Shown here: positions 16,492 through 23,997 of the stretch, piece by piece
How the letters are laid out: the number at the start of each line of letters is the position of its first letter
Numbering within the stretch: position 1 is the stretch's first letter
DNA from: Roseomonas alba
GTDB taxonomy: Bacteria; Pseudomonadota; Alphaproteobacteria; Acetobacterales; Acetobacteraceae
Direction of reading: 5' to 3'
Assembly: GCF_019430885.1 (NCBI RefSeq)
Contig: NZ_JAHYBZ010000012.1
Coordinates: forward strand, 84,004 to 148,003
Length of the DNA stretch: 64,000 bases
Translations under genes and position numbers: made by a program
The notes under the pieces: model-generated
Told to the model about the DNA's origin: nothing
The model's input: the letters and a program-made list of their open reading frames with translations, nothing else
The model's database searches: none

Positions 16492-17411
16492 GAGGCAGGA
16501 CCCTCAGTGTTGGGTGGCGAGGACCATGGGGGCAGCCGCCCCAGCCGGTTCTCCAGGATGGCGAACCATGTGGGCTGTCCGGCCGGTCTGGGAAGAAGGA
16601 AACCCGCGGCGTCGGTCGGGAAGCGCGAGAGCGTCACGGCATCGCGGACATTGCCGCCCACCGCCTCGACGACGCCCGACGCGACGCGCACCACGATATC
16701 GCAATGCATGGGGCGGAAGTGGCCGGTCTCGGCCACGCGGTCGCGCCAGGACGTCAGTGGCGCGCGCGACCGGTCCGCGCAGACCAGGTCGCCGACCCGC
16801 GGGGCACGCTCGGTGACCTCACGGGGCACGAAGGGCGCGGTCGCCGGGAAGCGCTGCGCATCGGCGATCAGCGCATCCAGGTAGAAGGCGTGCGCGGCCG
16901 AAGGCGGGAACTCCCGCGCATCGATCCCGGCGCTGCGCATGACGAAGGAGATGAAGGCGGCCGACCAGGCAGGCTCCCGCCAGAGCTGCGGACTGTTCTC
17001 GCGATACAGGACGCGGTTTCGCGCGATCGGCGCTGCGCCTTCCGGCACTGCGCGCCAATAGGCCAGGACGCGAGGGAAATTCGCCGGAGCGGATTCAAGG
17101 TCAGGCGATATGGCCGCGGCATCCTGGCGCCCCCAGTCGATCCATTCGGCCTCGGCGATGCGCAGCACGCGCTCGCGGGCGGCGGGCGGGTAGGAGAGCG
17201 GCGGTTCCGGGGGCGGCTGGGCGGCGCAGGCGGCGAGGGACAGCGCGGCAGCGAGGAGGGGGGCTTTGCCCCCCTCCGAACCCGCGAAGCAGTGCTTCGC
17301 GCCCACCAAAGGCCACAGTGCCTTTGGAAACCATGACCTGGCGCCCTGCGCCACGGCTGCGCCGGATGGCGGAAGCACCCGCTGGGCTCGGCGGCGGGTT
17401 GCGATGGTCAT
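16488..17411 (-). CDS. DUF2272 lipoprotein with repeat-derived N-terminal extension
   Basis: The conserved part (about residues 75-295) is a DUF2272 domain, probably related to papain-like NlpC/CHAP hydrolases: PAWSAAFISFVMRSAGI, then RVGDLVCADRSR and MHCDIVVRVASGVVEAVGGN with cysteine and histidine positions. A lipoprotein signal (APLLAAALSLAAC, lipobox cysteine about residue 62) precedes it. The ATG at 17411 overlaps the stop of the upstream gene as ATGA, so translation should start there, yet about 45 residues lie between it and the signal. They are the translation of a palindromic DNA element (17255-17345). Either secretion tolerates the extension, or an internal start is used. Confidence 0.78.
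   Translation of the reverse strand: MTIATRRRAQRVLPPSGAAVAQGARSWFPKALWPLVGAKHCFAGSEGGKAPLLAAALSLAACAAQPPPEPPLSYPPAARERVLRIAEAEWIDWGRQDAAAISPDLESAPANFPRVLAYWRAVPEGAAPIARNRVLYRENSPQLWREPAWSAAFISFVMRSAGIDAREFPPSAAHAFYLDALIADAQRFPATAPFVPREVTERAPRVGDLVCADRSRAPLTSWRDRVAETGHFRPMHCDIVVRVASGVVEAVGGNVRDAVTLSRFPTDAAGFLLPRPAGQPTWFAILENRLGRLPPWSSPPNTEGPAS
17255..17345 (-). repeat. Three-hairpin mosaic element inside the DUF2272 gene 5' end
   Basis: In minus-strand order it holds a CCAAAGGC...GCCTTTGG hairpin (17306-17327), a GCGAAGCA-C-TGCTTCGC hairpin (17284-17300) and a perfect ten-pair GGAGGGGGGC...GCCCCCCTCC hairpin (17255-17277). The lead-in GGCGCCAGGTCATGGTTTCC resembles the lead-in of the same hairpin at 57880-57896. 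The same order of hairpins occurs on the plus strand at 20121-20190. It is translated as part of the lipoprotein N-terminus. Confidence 0.85.
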
Positions 17412-19198
17412 TTCGACAGTTCGGCCACGCGCCAGGTATCGGTTTCCAAAGGCCCTGTGGCCTTTGGTGGGGTGGTTTGGAGGGGCAAGGCCCCTCCAAC
17501 GGCGCCCTCCGCCGGCACCAGTGCCGCCAGCACCGCCGCCTGGACCGCCACCCCGCCCTCGACGACGAGCGCGTCGCCGTCCGGCCGAATGCGCGCCTGC
17601 ACGAAGCGCAGCGCGAGATCGGCCAGGAAGGCGAGCCGCCGCACCTCTTCCTCGGGCATCGCCAGACGCCCCTGTGAGCGGGCGAGCTGCGCCGCGCGAA
17701 GGGCGCGCAGCAGCAACGCCAGTTCTTCCGTATCCGCCGCCGGCGCGCCCGGCAGGGTCATGGTGTCCACCGGACCCGGCTGAGTGATCAACGCCAGCGC
17801 CGCGATGCCACGCCGCAGGGCTTCGGCGGTCTCCGCGCCGCCGCAGCGCGCGAGCGCCAACAGCGCCGCGGCGTGTTCAGCGACCGAGGCCGTACCGCCC
17901 GGCTCGACGAACACGCCGTCGCCCGATTGGAGCGCCAGCAGCCGCGCTGCCAGGGCCGCCGCATGCTCCGGCGCTTCGCCATCGACGCGGTGCAGGGTCT
18001 CGGCCGCCATGATTGCGGCAGCGAGCTCGGACGGCGCGGTTTCCGTTTCGGGTAGGGCCGACAGCAGGCGCCGTGCCGCCGCGCCGGCCTTCTTCGCGCG
18101 ACCGAACAGCGCCTGGGCGGCGAGCGCGGCGCCAATACGCTGCGTAGGCCCGGCACAGGCAGCATCGACACCGCGCGCGGCGACGATGGGCGCCTCGGTC
18201 CCGCGTAACAGCAGGCGGTCCTCGCGCGCCGACAGCGTCTCGCCGGGCCCGAGGCGTTCGGCGGCGTAGCGTGTCAGCAGCCAGTGCAGCCGCCCCTCGG
18301 CCGGGCCGCTCGCCTTGACGCTCAACAGGCGGGCGGGGCCCGCTGGGGTGACGGTCAGCGACAGCGCATGGGACGGCGTACGGTCCTGCTGCGCGCCGAA
18401 GGTAGCGATCGGGCCCTGATGGACGGTCACGTTCTCGCCGGCGGGGCTCGGGCGCATCGCATCGCCGAGCATCAGGCGCGCATAGGTTACGCCATCGCCG
18501 GGGCTCATCGCGTCGCAGGCAGTGGTGATGCGGGGTCGCTCGAAGGACACGCCCGGCAGGGGTGTCAGCGTGACCTCCAGTGTCACCATCGGCGTGTCGG
18601 GCCGCAGCAGATAGGCGTAGCGTAGCCGCGCGACCTCCTGGGGGCCGCTGCGCGAGAAGCGGCCGCCGCGGCCCGAGAGCATGCTTTCGTGGAACAGCCG
18701 CACGCCGCCTTCGGCATCCTCGATGCCGGCTGTGACGATGGCGTCCTCGACATCCAGGCAGTGCCAGCGACGGCGAAAGGCGAATTCAACCAAGTTGCCG
18801 CCATGGATCGCAGCGGGCGGGCCGTCCTGGCCGTGGAAATGCTGGTGGATCTCGCCGCGGAACAGATCGCCGGTGAACAGGTGGTGTGGCGTGGCGATGC
18901 GGAAGTTCCGCGGTGTCTCGTCCTCCACCACGATTCGGGCCGGGCCGATGGAGCGCGGTGCCGGGCCGGGTCCGGCCGCAAGGGCGAGCAGCAGGGCCAC
19001 CGCGCCTTCGGCCCCGCCCAGCATCGGGTGGGCCAGCGCCTCGGCCGCCGCGGCATTGTCGGCCAGGACGAAGACCGTGCCCTCTGGCTTCTGCGCGAAG
19101 GCGGGGGCGTAGCCATCGGGCAGGCGCACCGGGGCCAGGAAGCGTGCCAGCCCCCGCGCCAGACCATCCCGCACCACATCCATGCCATTGCTACTCAT
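17408..19198 (-). CDS. Large protein of unknown function with C-terminal helical-repeat region
   Basis: From the ATG at 19198 (another lies at 19183) the protein has 596 residues and no export signal. The N-terminal half contains FAQKPEGTVFVLADNAAAAE, many predicted strands and a histidine-rich EIHQHFHGQDGPPAAIHGGN. The C-terminal part (about 360-560) has leucine/alanine helices with LLALQSGDGVF and AEHAAALLALARCGGAETAE, weakly like an alpha/alpha-toroid fold; this is only an impression. The last 35 residues include a translated palindromic element. It is divergent from two exported paralogues and coupled by ATGA to the DUF2272 gene. I do not recognise the family. Confidence 0.65.
   Translation of the reverse strand: MSSNGMDVVRDGLARGLARFLAPVRLPDGYAPAFAQKPEGTVFVLADNAAAAEALAHPMLGGAEGAVALLLALAAGPGPAPRSIGPARIVVEDETPRNFRIATPHHLFTGDLFRGEIHQHFHGQDGPPAAIHGGNLVEFAFRRRWHCLDVEDAIVTAGIEDAEGGVRLFHESMLSGRGGRFSRSGPQEVARLRYAYLLRPDTPMVTLEVTLTPLPGVSFERPRITTACDAMSPGDGVTYARLMLGDAMRPSPAGENVTVHQGPIATFGAQQDRTPSHALSLTVTPAGPARLLSVKASGPAEGRLHWLLTRYAAERLGPGETLSAREDRLLLRGTEAPIVAARGVDAACAGPTQRIGAALAAQALFGRAKKAGAAARRLLSALPETETAPSELAAAIMAAETLHRVDGEAPEHAAALAARLLALQSGDGVFVEPGGTASVAEHAAALLALARCGGAETAEALRRGIAALALITQPGPVDTMTLPGAPAADTEELALLLRALRAAQLARSQGRLAMPEEEVRRLAFLADLALRFVQARIRPDGDALVVEGGVAVQAAVLAALVPAEGAVGGALPLQTTPPKATGPLETDTWRVAELSK
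17446..17497 (+). repeat. Two-hairpin mosaic element inside a gene 3' end
   Basis: It has CCAAAGGCC-CTGT-GGCCTTTGG (17446-17467), a TGGGGTGGTT linker and GGAGGGGC-AAG-GCCCCTCC (17479-17497). It lies in-frame near the 3' end of the 596-residue gene on the minus strand and adds about 20 residues (GALPLQTTPPKATGPLE) shortly before its stop. It is inverted relative to the element at 17255-17345, so the two bracket the junction of the two genes. Confidence 0.85.
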
Positions 19199-19244
19199 CG
19201 AGCCTGTTCTAGCCGCGCTATGCTGCGGCGCGATAGGGTGCGTC

Positions 19245-20069
19245 ATGACCATGATTCTCAGGGCCTGGACCGCCGCCGCTGTACTGGCCGGCCTCGCCAC
19301 CGTGGCGCGGGCCGAAGATGCCGCCGCGCTGCTCGCCCGCGCGCCGGCGCTTTCGCTGGATGGACCGGTCACGTCGCTCACCGCGCCGGTCGAGGTCGCG
19401 CAGGCCGGCTGGGGCCCTTTTCGCCGGCTTTGCGTCGCGCAGGTGTTACTGCGCCCGTCCGACGGGGCGGAGGTCGCGGCCGCTCCGCCTACCTGCTTCA
19501 CCGTCGAGGACGCACGGAACGATAACGGCACTTGGCGGCTTTCCCTGCGCGCCGAACTGGGCGGCGCGGGACCCGACATCCCCATCGCGGTGACACGCGA
19601 CGCCACCGGGCATTTCGGCCAGGTCCGGATCACCGTGCCGGAGGGCGTCCCGCCCATCCCGCCGCCGCAGCTTGAACGACTGCACGCGGTGATGCAGGCG
19701 GCGGTGCAGGCGCATGGCCTGGAACGCGCAACCATCGCTCCGAACATGCCCTTCGTGATCCCGCTGCCGATAAGCGCTGTGAATCCGGGCATGCATGTCG
19801 ATGGCGGCGGCTTCACCTGCTCCCCCGAAGGCCAGGGTCAGGTGCGCGGCCGGTCGGTCATCGTCGCGTCGTGCCAGGCGAGCCTGTCGGCAGAGGTCTC
19901 GCCAGGGCGATCCATGCGGATCACCGCCGCCGGGCACTTCGCGATTGATGTCGAGACCGGGTTGGTCCTGCGCCATGGCTACGGGTCTTTCCTCGTGCTC
20001 GACGCAGACCCGAACGGCAGCATGGGCCGGACGGAAATGCGCGGGGTGTCGCGGCAGAGCCTGCAATGA
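19245..20069 (+). CDS. Exported protein, first of a tandem paralogous pair
   Basis: The 274-residue precursor has a signal peptide (MILRAWTAAAVLAGLATVARA). The mature domain begins LSLDGPVTSLTAPVEVAQAG followed by WGPFRRLC, has cysteines at PPTCFTVEDA, FTCSPEGQGQ and VIVASCQASL, and ends with a predicted beta-rich region FAIDVETGLVLRHGYGSFLV. The next gene encodes the same pattern (TAPIAIGGAGWGTWSALC, CRPEGTAMIAQRNVVVARC, VAVDVATGMVS), so the two arose by duplication. It should act in the periplasm; no known domain is visible. ATG at 19245 or 19251 are both possible. Confidence 0.72.
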   Translation: MTMILRAWTAAAVLAGLATVARAEDAAALLARAPALSLDGPVTSLTAPVEVAQAGWGPFRRLCVAQVLLRPSDGAEVAAAPPTCFTVEDARNDNGTWRLSLRAELGGAGPDIPIAVTRDATGHFGQVRITVPEGVPPIPPPQLERLHAVMQAAVQAHGLERATIAPNMPFVIPLPISAVNPGMHVDGGGFTCSPEGQGQVRGRSVIVASCQASLSAEVSPGRSMRITAAGHFAIDVETGLVLRHGYGSFLVLDADPNGSMGRTEMRGVSRQSLQ

Positions 20070-20974
20070 TGGGCCGTGGCGATCGGAGAGGGACTTTGCC
20101 TCCCTCCGGACCTCTCCTCACCAAAGGCCTTTCGGCCTTTGGCGGGCGCGAAGCTCTGCTTCGTGGTGCACGAGGGGAGCAGAGCCCCTTTACATTCGCC
20201 TTTGCCAGCCCCGGGACCACGCGCAGGGCCATTTCGTGGCTTGTCCTGGCCTCGCTTGCCGCCGCCGCTCCTGCCGTCGCCCAACCTGCCGATTGGCGTC
20301 GCGTCGCGCCTGTCCTGCCCATCCAGGGCGTCATCCGCCCGCTGACAGCGCCGATTGCGATCGGCGGTGCCGGCTGGGGGACTTGGAGTGCCCTGTGCCG
20401 GGAGCAGGCCATTCAGCCGGGCCGACCGGCGCAGCGGGACTGCCTGAACGTTGTCGAGGCGCGGACGGAGGCAGATGGCACACGGCTGGCGCTGGTGCAG
20501 GACAGGCTTGGGTTGCGGATGACGGTGCTGCGGGGAACCGATGGACGGATCCGGGAATTCGCGGCGCAGCGACCGGATGGAACGCCGGCGGCACCGGATG
20601 AGGCTCGGGACGCGCTGCTCGCCACCTGGCGGGGACAGTTCCAGACTCTCAGCCTGACCACACGGCGGATCGCGCCGCGCGAAGATTTCCCGCTGGCGAT
20701 CGAAGGGTCTGCCCGCGGTGGGGTATGCCGGCCGGAAGGGACCGCGATGATTGCGCAGCGCAACGTCGTCGTCGCGCGCTGCGCGGTGGAACTGGCGGGG
20801 CGGCTGCGCGGCGGGGAGGCCAATGCCCGCATCGCCATCTTTGCCCGCGTCGCGGTGGATGTTGCGACGGGGATGGTCTCGGCGCAGCACTACGCCACGC
20901 GCATCGAGACCTTCGCGGCGAATGGGCGCTCGAACGGCGTGGTGGTCACGCCGTCCAAGGTCGTCCTGGAGTAG
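20066..20974 (+). CDS. Exported protein, second paralogue, with repeat-derived N-terminal extension
   Basis: The start ATG at 20066 overlaps the upstream stop as ATGA, the normal coupling for such pairs. The signal peptide (AISWLVLASLAAAAPAVAQ) appears only about 53 codons later; in between, a palindromic DNA element (20084-20190) is translated as KGLSAFGGREALLRGARGEQ and flanking residues. The mature part is paralogous to the preceding gene in its cysteine pattern and in VAVDVATGMVSAQHYATRI. No good ATG or GTG lies directly before the signal, so either the extended form is made or a weak internal start is used. Function unknown; periplasmic location inferred. Confidence 0.7.
   Translation: MMGRGDRRGTLPPSGPLLTKGLSAFGGREALLRGARGEQSPFTFAFASPGTTRRAISWLVLASLAAAAPAVAQPADWRRVAPVLPIQGVIRPLTAPIAIGGAGWGTWSALCREQAIQPGRPAQRDCLNVVEARTEADGTRLALVQDRLGLRMTVLRGTDGRIREFAAQRPDGTPAAPDEARDALLATWRGQFQTLSLTTRRIAPREDFPLAIEGSARGGVCRPEGTAMIAQRNVVVARCAVELAGRLRGGEANARIAIFARVAVDVATGMVSAQHYATRIETFAANGRSNGVVVTPSKVVLE
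20084..20190 (+). repeat. Three-hairpin mosaic element inside the second paralogue's 5' end
   Basis: CCAAAGGCC-TTTC-GGCCTTTGG (20121-20142) is followed by a CGAAGC-TCT-GCTTCG hairpin (about 20149-20163) and an imperfect GAGGGG...CCCCTT pair ending at about 20190. A GGAGAGGGACTTTGCCTCCCTCC unit lies before them. The order and spacing match the element at 17255-17345, but the reading frame used by the host gene differs, so DNA rather than peptide is what is conserved. Confidence 0.85.
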
Positions 20975-20980
20975 TTCATT

Positions 20981-21158
20981 ATGCCAACGGCCCCTGTGCG
21001 GGACGGTTGGTATTCGCTTTTGCATGCCCTCAAACGCCGGGCGCAGACCTCCGGCTTGCTCGGCGTCGTGCCGAGGGCAGGCCCTCCGCGCGACGCCGGA
21101 GTGCCGGCGCGCCGCATTCGCGGCGTCGGCACGAGCCAAAGACTCGTGCCGTTGGCAT
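20981..21158. repeat. Inverted-repeat bounded intergenic element
   Basis: ATGCCAACGG at 20981-20990 is an exact inverted match of CCGTTGGCAT at 21149-21158. Inside are a GCACGAG...CTCGTGC hairpin (about 21130-21150) and a GGCGTCG...CGACGCC pair. The element fills the gap between two convergent genes and its last base touches the stop codon of the rraA-like gene (21158-21160), the same gene-end habit as the 140-bp repeat. It has no coding potential. Confidence 0.75.
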
Positions 21159-21859
21159 TACTTCTTCGTCGCCTCGTAGCGCGCCTTGGTCTCGGCATTG
21201 GGCGGATAGAGGCCGGGTAGCGGCACGCCCCGATCGACCTCGGTCATGATCCAGGCTTCGAGGCGTTCCTGTTCCACCGCGGCCTCGACCACCGCGTCCA
21301 GCATCGCTTGGGGGATGACCACGGCCCCGTCGGCGTCCGCCACGATGATATCGCCGGGGATGACGGTGACGCCACCACAGCCGATGGTTTCTTCCCAGCC
21401 CACGAAGTTCAGGGCCGCGACGGAGGCGGGGGCGACATAGCCCTGGCAGAAGACCGGCAGGCCGGTGCCGATGACGCCGGCGCCATCACGCAGCACGCCG
21501 TCCGTCACCAGGCCGGCAACGCCCTTCTTCGCCATGCGGGCGCAGAGGATGTCTCCGAAGATCCCGGCGGCGGTGGAACCCATAGCATCGGCGACGGCAA
21601 CACAGCCTTCGGGCATCGCCTCGATCGCCGCGCGGGTCGAGCGCGGGGAGGACCAGGAATCGACAGTGGCGAGGTCTTCGCGGGTGGGCGTGAAGCGCAA
21701 GGTGAAAGCAGGCCCGACGATGCGCTTCGTGTTGCCTGGGACGATGGGGCGGGAGCCGGCAATATAGCAGAAGCGTACGCCCTTCTTGAGCAGCACGGTC
21801 GTCAGGGTGGCGGTGGTGACGCCCTCGAGGGCGGTCTTCTGGTCGGGGGTCAGGGGCAT
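21158..21859 (-). CDS. RraA-like family protein
   Basis: A 233-residue protein with the RraA/HMG-aldolase fold signatures: TATLTTVLLKKGVRF, VGPAFTLRF, the VAVADAMGSTAAGIFGDIL turn and KGVAGLVTDGVLRDGAGV with the Mg-binding arginine/aspartate pair (R-D at about 123-124). It closes with PGDIIVADADGAVVIPQ. Family members are either ribonuclease-E regulators or class II pyruvate aldolases such as HMG/CHA aldolase. The catalytic residues suggest an aldolase or decarboxylase, but no pathway genes adjoin it, so the substrate is unknown. Confidence 0.82.
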   Translation of the reverse strand: MPLTPDQKTALEGVTTATLTTVLLKKGVRFCYIAGSRPIVPGNTKRIVGPAFTLRFTPTREDLATVDSWSSPRSTRAAIEAMPEGCVAVADAMGSTAAGIFGDILCARMAKKGVAGLVTDGVLRDGAGVIGTGLPVFCQGYVAPASVAALNFVGWEETIGCGGVTVIPGDIIVADADGAVVIPQAMLDAVVEAAVEQERLEAWIMTEVDRGVPLPGLYPPNAETKARYEATKK

Positions 21860-22050
21860 GGAGCGTCTCCTTCAGGGCGCCAGAGTGCATCGCAGGGGGC
21901 GCGGACGGGGGCAAGGGGGGTAGGGCGATCGGCACTGCGGCGGCGCGAAGGCGACGTTCCGGCACAGGCCCTCTGCCTGGCCGTTGCGCTTGCGCGCCGG
22001 CCAGCGGCACCGGATGCTGTCGGCTCGCCCGCCACAGGAGCCTTCCTCGC

Positions 22051-22545
22051 GTGACCCGCCACCTCCCCCGTCGGCTTCTGCTTGCCGTCCTGCCGCTGGC
22101 CGGCTGCGTGCCGCCGAGCACGCCCACGGCGACCGCCCCCGCTGCGCCGTCGCCGCCGACGCTGAACAGCCTTGCCGCGCTGGCCACGGTGCGGTTTCTC
22201 GACCCGTCCCGCAACCAGGCGACGCTGGAACTCGGCGGAGGGTCGATCATCGACATGACGGCGGCGCCGGAAGTGCGGAACTTCAACACGCTGCGGCCCG
22301 GGGCGCGGGTGGTGGTGGAGTATGAAGCTTCAGGCACGGTGCGCATCGCGCGGGCGGCGCAACTCGACCGCGTCGGGCGGCAGCGGGCGACGGTCAAGGA
22401 AATCGCGGTGGGCGGCGCCTTCCTGGTGCTGACGCTGCCGGATGGGTCCTCTCAGGAGGTCGCACTGAACAATCCGGCGATGATGGCCTTCGCGACCCGG
22501 CTGCATGCGGGGGATGCGGTAGCGGTGACGATCGCGCCCGGCTGA
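22051..22545 (+). CDS. Putative lipoprotein
   Basis: From the GTG at 22051 a 164-residue precursor has a basic start (MTRHLPRRLLL) and lipobox LAGC (cysteine about residue 19), then a proline/threonine spacer. The remaining 120 residues resemble small beta-barrel modules: VRFLDPSRNQATLELGGGSI and VKEIAVGGAFLVLTLPDGSS repeat a similar strand pattern twice. I do not recognise a named family. It stands alone. Confidence 0.7.
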   Translation: MTRHLPRRLLLAVLPLAGCVPPSTPTATAPAAPSPPTLNSLAALATVRFLDPSRNQATLELGGGSIIDMTAAPEVRNFNTLRPGARVVVEYEASGTVRIARAAQLDRVGRQRATVKEIAVGGAFLVLTLPDGSSQEVALNNPAMMAFATRLHAGDAVAVTIAPG

Positions 22546-22735
22546 CGGTTGGATTCCGACGCCTTTCGGTCTCGGTTCTCAAGGCTACATGCCCTCCTGA
22601 AGCGGAGAGGAACCGGGAAGGGGCGAAGTTCCGCCCGCTTGCCGCGGTCCTTGCGGCGCCGAGTCTGTTGCAAAAGCATTACTAACTTTCGACGATCCGG
22701 CGCCCGCATAGTCTCGCCTCTGTTTCAGGAGAGGG

Positions 22736-23617
22736 ATGATGGCCGAGATCGACGATGTCCGTTCCCTTCTGAGCGGCCGCCCACGCCCCGTCGGCTGGAC
22801 CGAACGCCGCGCTCGTATCGAGGAGGTCGCAGCCGTCGATCCACCGCCCGAGGGCGTGACCTTCACCCCCGCCACCATCGCCGGCGTGCCCGCGGAATGG
22901 TCCGTTGCGTCCGACGCCGATCCCCGGCGCGTGCTACTGTTCCTGCATGGCGGCGGGTATTGCTCAGGGTCGATCGTCAGCCACCGCAACCTGGCGTCGC
23001 GGTCCGGCCAGGCGGCGGGGATGCGCTGCCTCGCGCTGCAATACCGACTGGCGCCGGAGCATCCCTTCCCCGCGGCGCTGGAGGATGCGCGTGGGGTCTA
23101 CGAGGCCCTGCTGGACCAGGGCTTCGCACCGGGGGATATCGTGGTCGGCGGGGACAGCGCCGGGGGTGGGCTGACGCTCGCGCTGATGGTGGCGCTGCGG
23201 GATGCCGGGCGGCCGCTGCCGGGCTGCGCCTGGCTGATCTCGCCCTGGATCGACCTTGCCATGACCGGTGCGACGATCGACTGCAAGGACGCCGTCGATC
23301 CCCTGATCCACCGTGCCTATCTCGAGGACCTGTCCGAAGCCTATCGCGGCGGCCGGCCGGCGGAGGACCCGCTCATTTCCCCGCTGCATGCGGACCTTGT
23401 GGGGCTGCCGCCGGTGCTGGTGCAGGTCGGCTCGGCCGAGGCGCTGCTGGACGACGCCGTGCGCATCGCCGGGCGGCTGGGCGCTGCGGATGTGCCGGTG
23501 CGGCTGGAGGTCTGGCCGGCGATGATCCATGCCTGGATGCTGTGGGCGGCCCGGCTTGCGGACGGGCGCCGCGCGCTGGCCGCGGCCGGCGACTTCCTGC
23601 GGCGGCGCGGGATCTGA
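22736..23617 (+). CDS. Alpha/beta hydrolase, hormone-sensitive-lipase family esterase
   Basis: A 293-residue serine esterase. The HSL oxyanion motif LFLHGGGYCSGS lies at about residue 65, the nucleophile elbow VGGDSAGGGLTLAL at about 138, DPLISPLHADL supplies the acid region and the catalytic histidine is in WPAMIHAWMLW near 265. Such enzymes cleave short-chain esters. Two ATGs in tandem (22736 and 22739) follow a GGAGAGGG site. No neighbour suggests a specific ester. Confidence 0.9.
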   Translation: MMAEIDDVRSLLSGRPRPVGWTERRARIEEVAAVDPPPEGVTFTPATIAGVPAEWSVASDADPRRVLLFLHGGGYCSGSIVSHRNLASRSGQAAGMRCLALQYRLAPEHPFPAALEDARGVYEALLDQGFAPGDIVVGGDSAGGGLTLALMVALRDAGRPLPGCAWLISPWIDLAMTGATIDCKDAVDPLIHRAYLEDLSEAYRGGRPAEDPLISPLHADLVGLPPVLVQVGSAEALLDDAVRIAGRLGAADVPVRLEVWPAMIHAWMLWAARLADGRRALAAAGDFLRRRGI

Positions 23618-23670
23618 AACCGTGGGGCGGAGATTGCGTTCCCTGATGTGGGAATCCCGAGGAGGTCGCC

Positions 23671-23988
23671 GTGCCCCGTGGAGACAAAACCGCCTACACC
23701 GACAAGCAGAAGCGCAAGGCCGCCCACATCGAGGAAGGCTACCGCAAGCGCGGCGTCAGCGAGGAGGAAGCCGAGGCCCGTGCCTGGGCCACCGTCAACA
23801 AGGAGGACGGCGGCGGGAACAAGTCTGGCAGCGGCCGCGGCGTGCGCGACACCAATGTGTCGAGCCGTAAGGGCGGGCGTATCGGCGGTGCCGCGTCGGC
23901 GGCGCGGCCGGCGGCGGATCGCAGCGCCGCGGCGCGCAAGGCGGCCGCCACGCGTAAGCGTAATGCCGCGGCGCGTTCCGGGACCTAG
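23671..23988 (+). CDS. Small Lys/Arg/Ala-rich basic protein
   Basis: A GTG start preceded by GAGGAGG gives 105 residues. The first 50 (PRGDKTAYTDKQKRKAAHIE, then EEAEARAWATVNKEDGGGNK) match the short basic proteins often labelled plasmid stabilisation proteins in databases, a name with no firm functional support. The tail is a disordered run of Ala, Arg and Lys (AARKAAATRKRNAAARSGT) such as occurs in nucleic-acid-binding proteins. A chromosomal DNA- or RNA-binding role is an inference. Confidence 0.75.
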   Translation: MPRGDKTAYTDKQKRKAAHIEEGYRKRGVSEEEAEARAWATVNKEDGGGNKSGSGRGVRDTNVSSRKGGRIGGAASAARPAADRSAAARKAAATRKRNAAARSGT

Positions 23989-23997
23989 GCGCGGCGC

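Noticed and set aside
7635..21158. The intergenic repeats as a CRISPR array or an insertion sequence.
   Set aside because: They are dispersed, self-complementary and without regular spacers, and none encodes a transposase.
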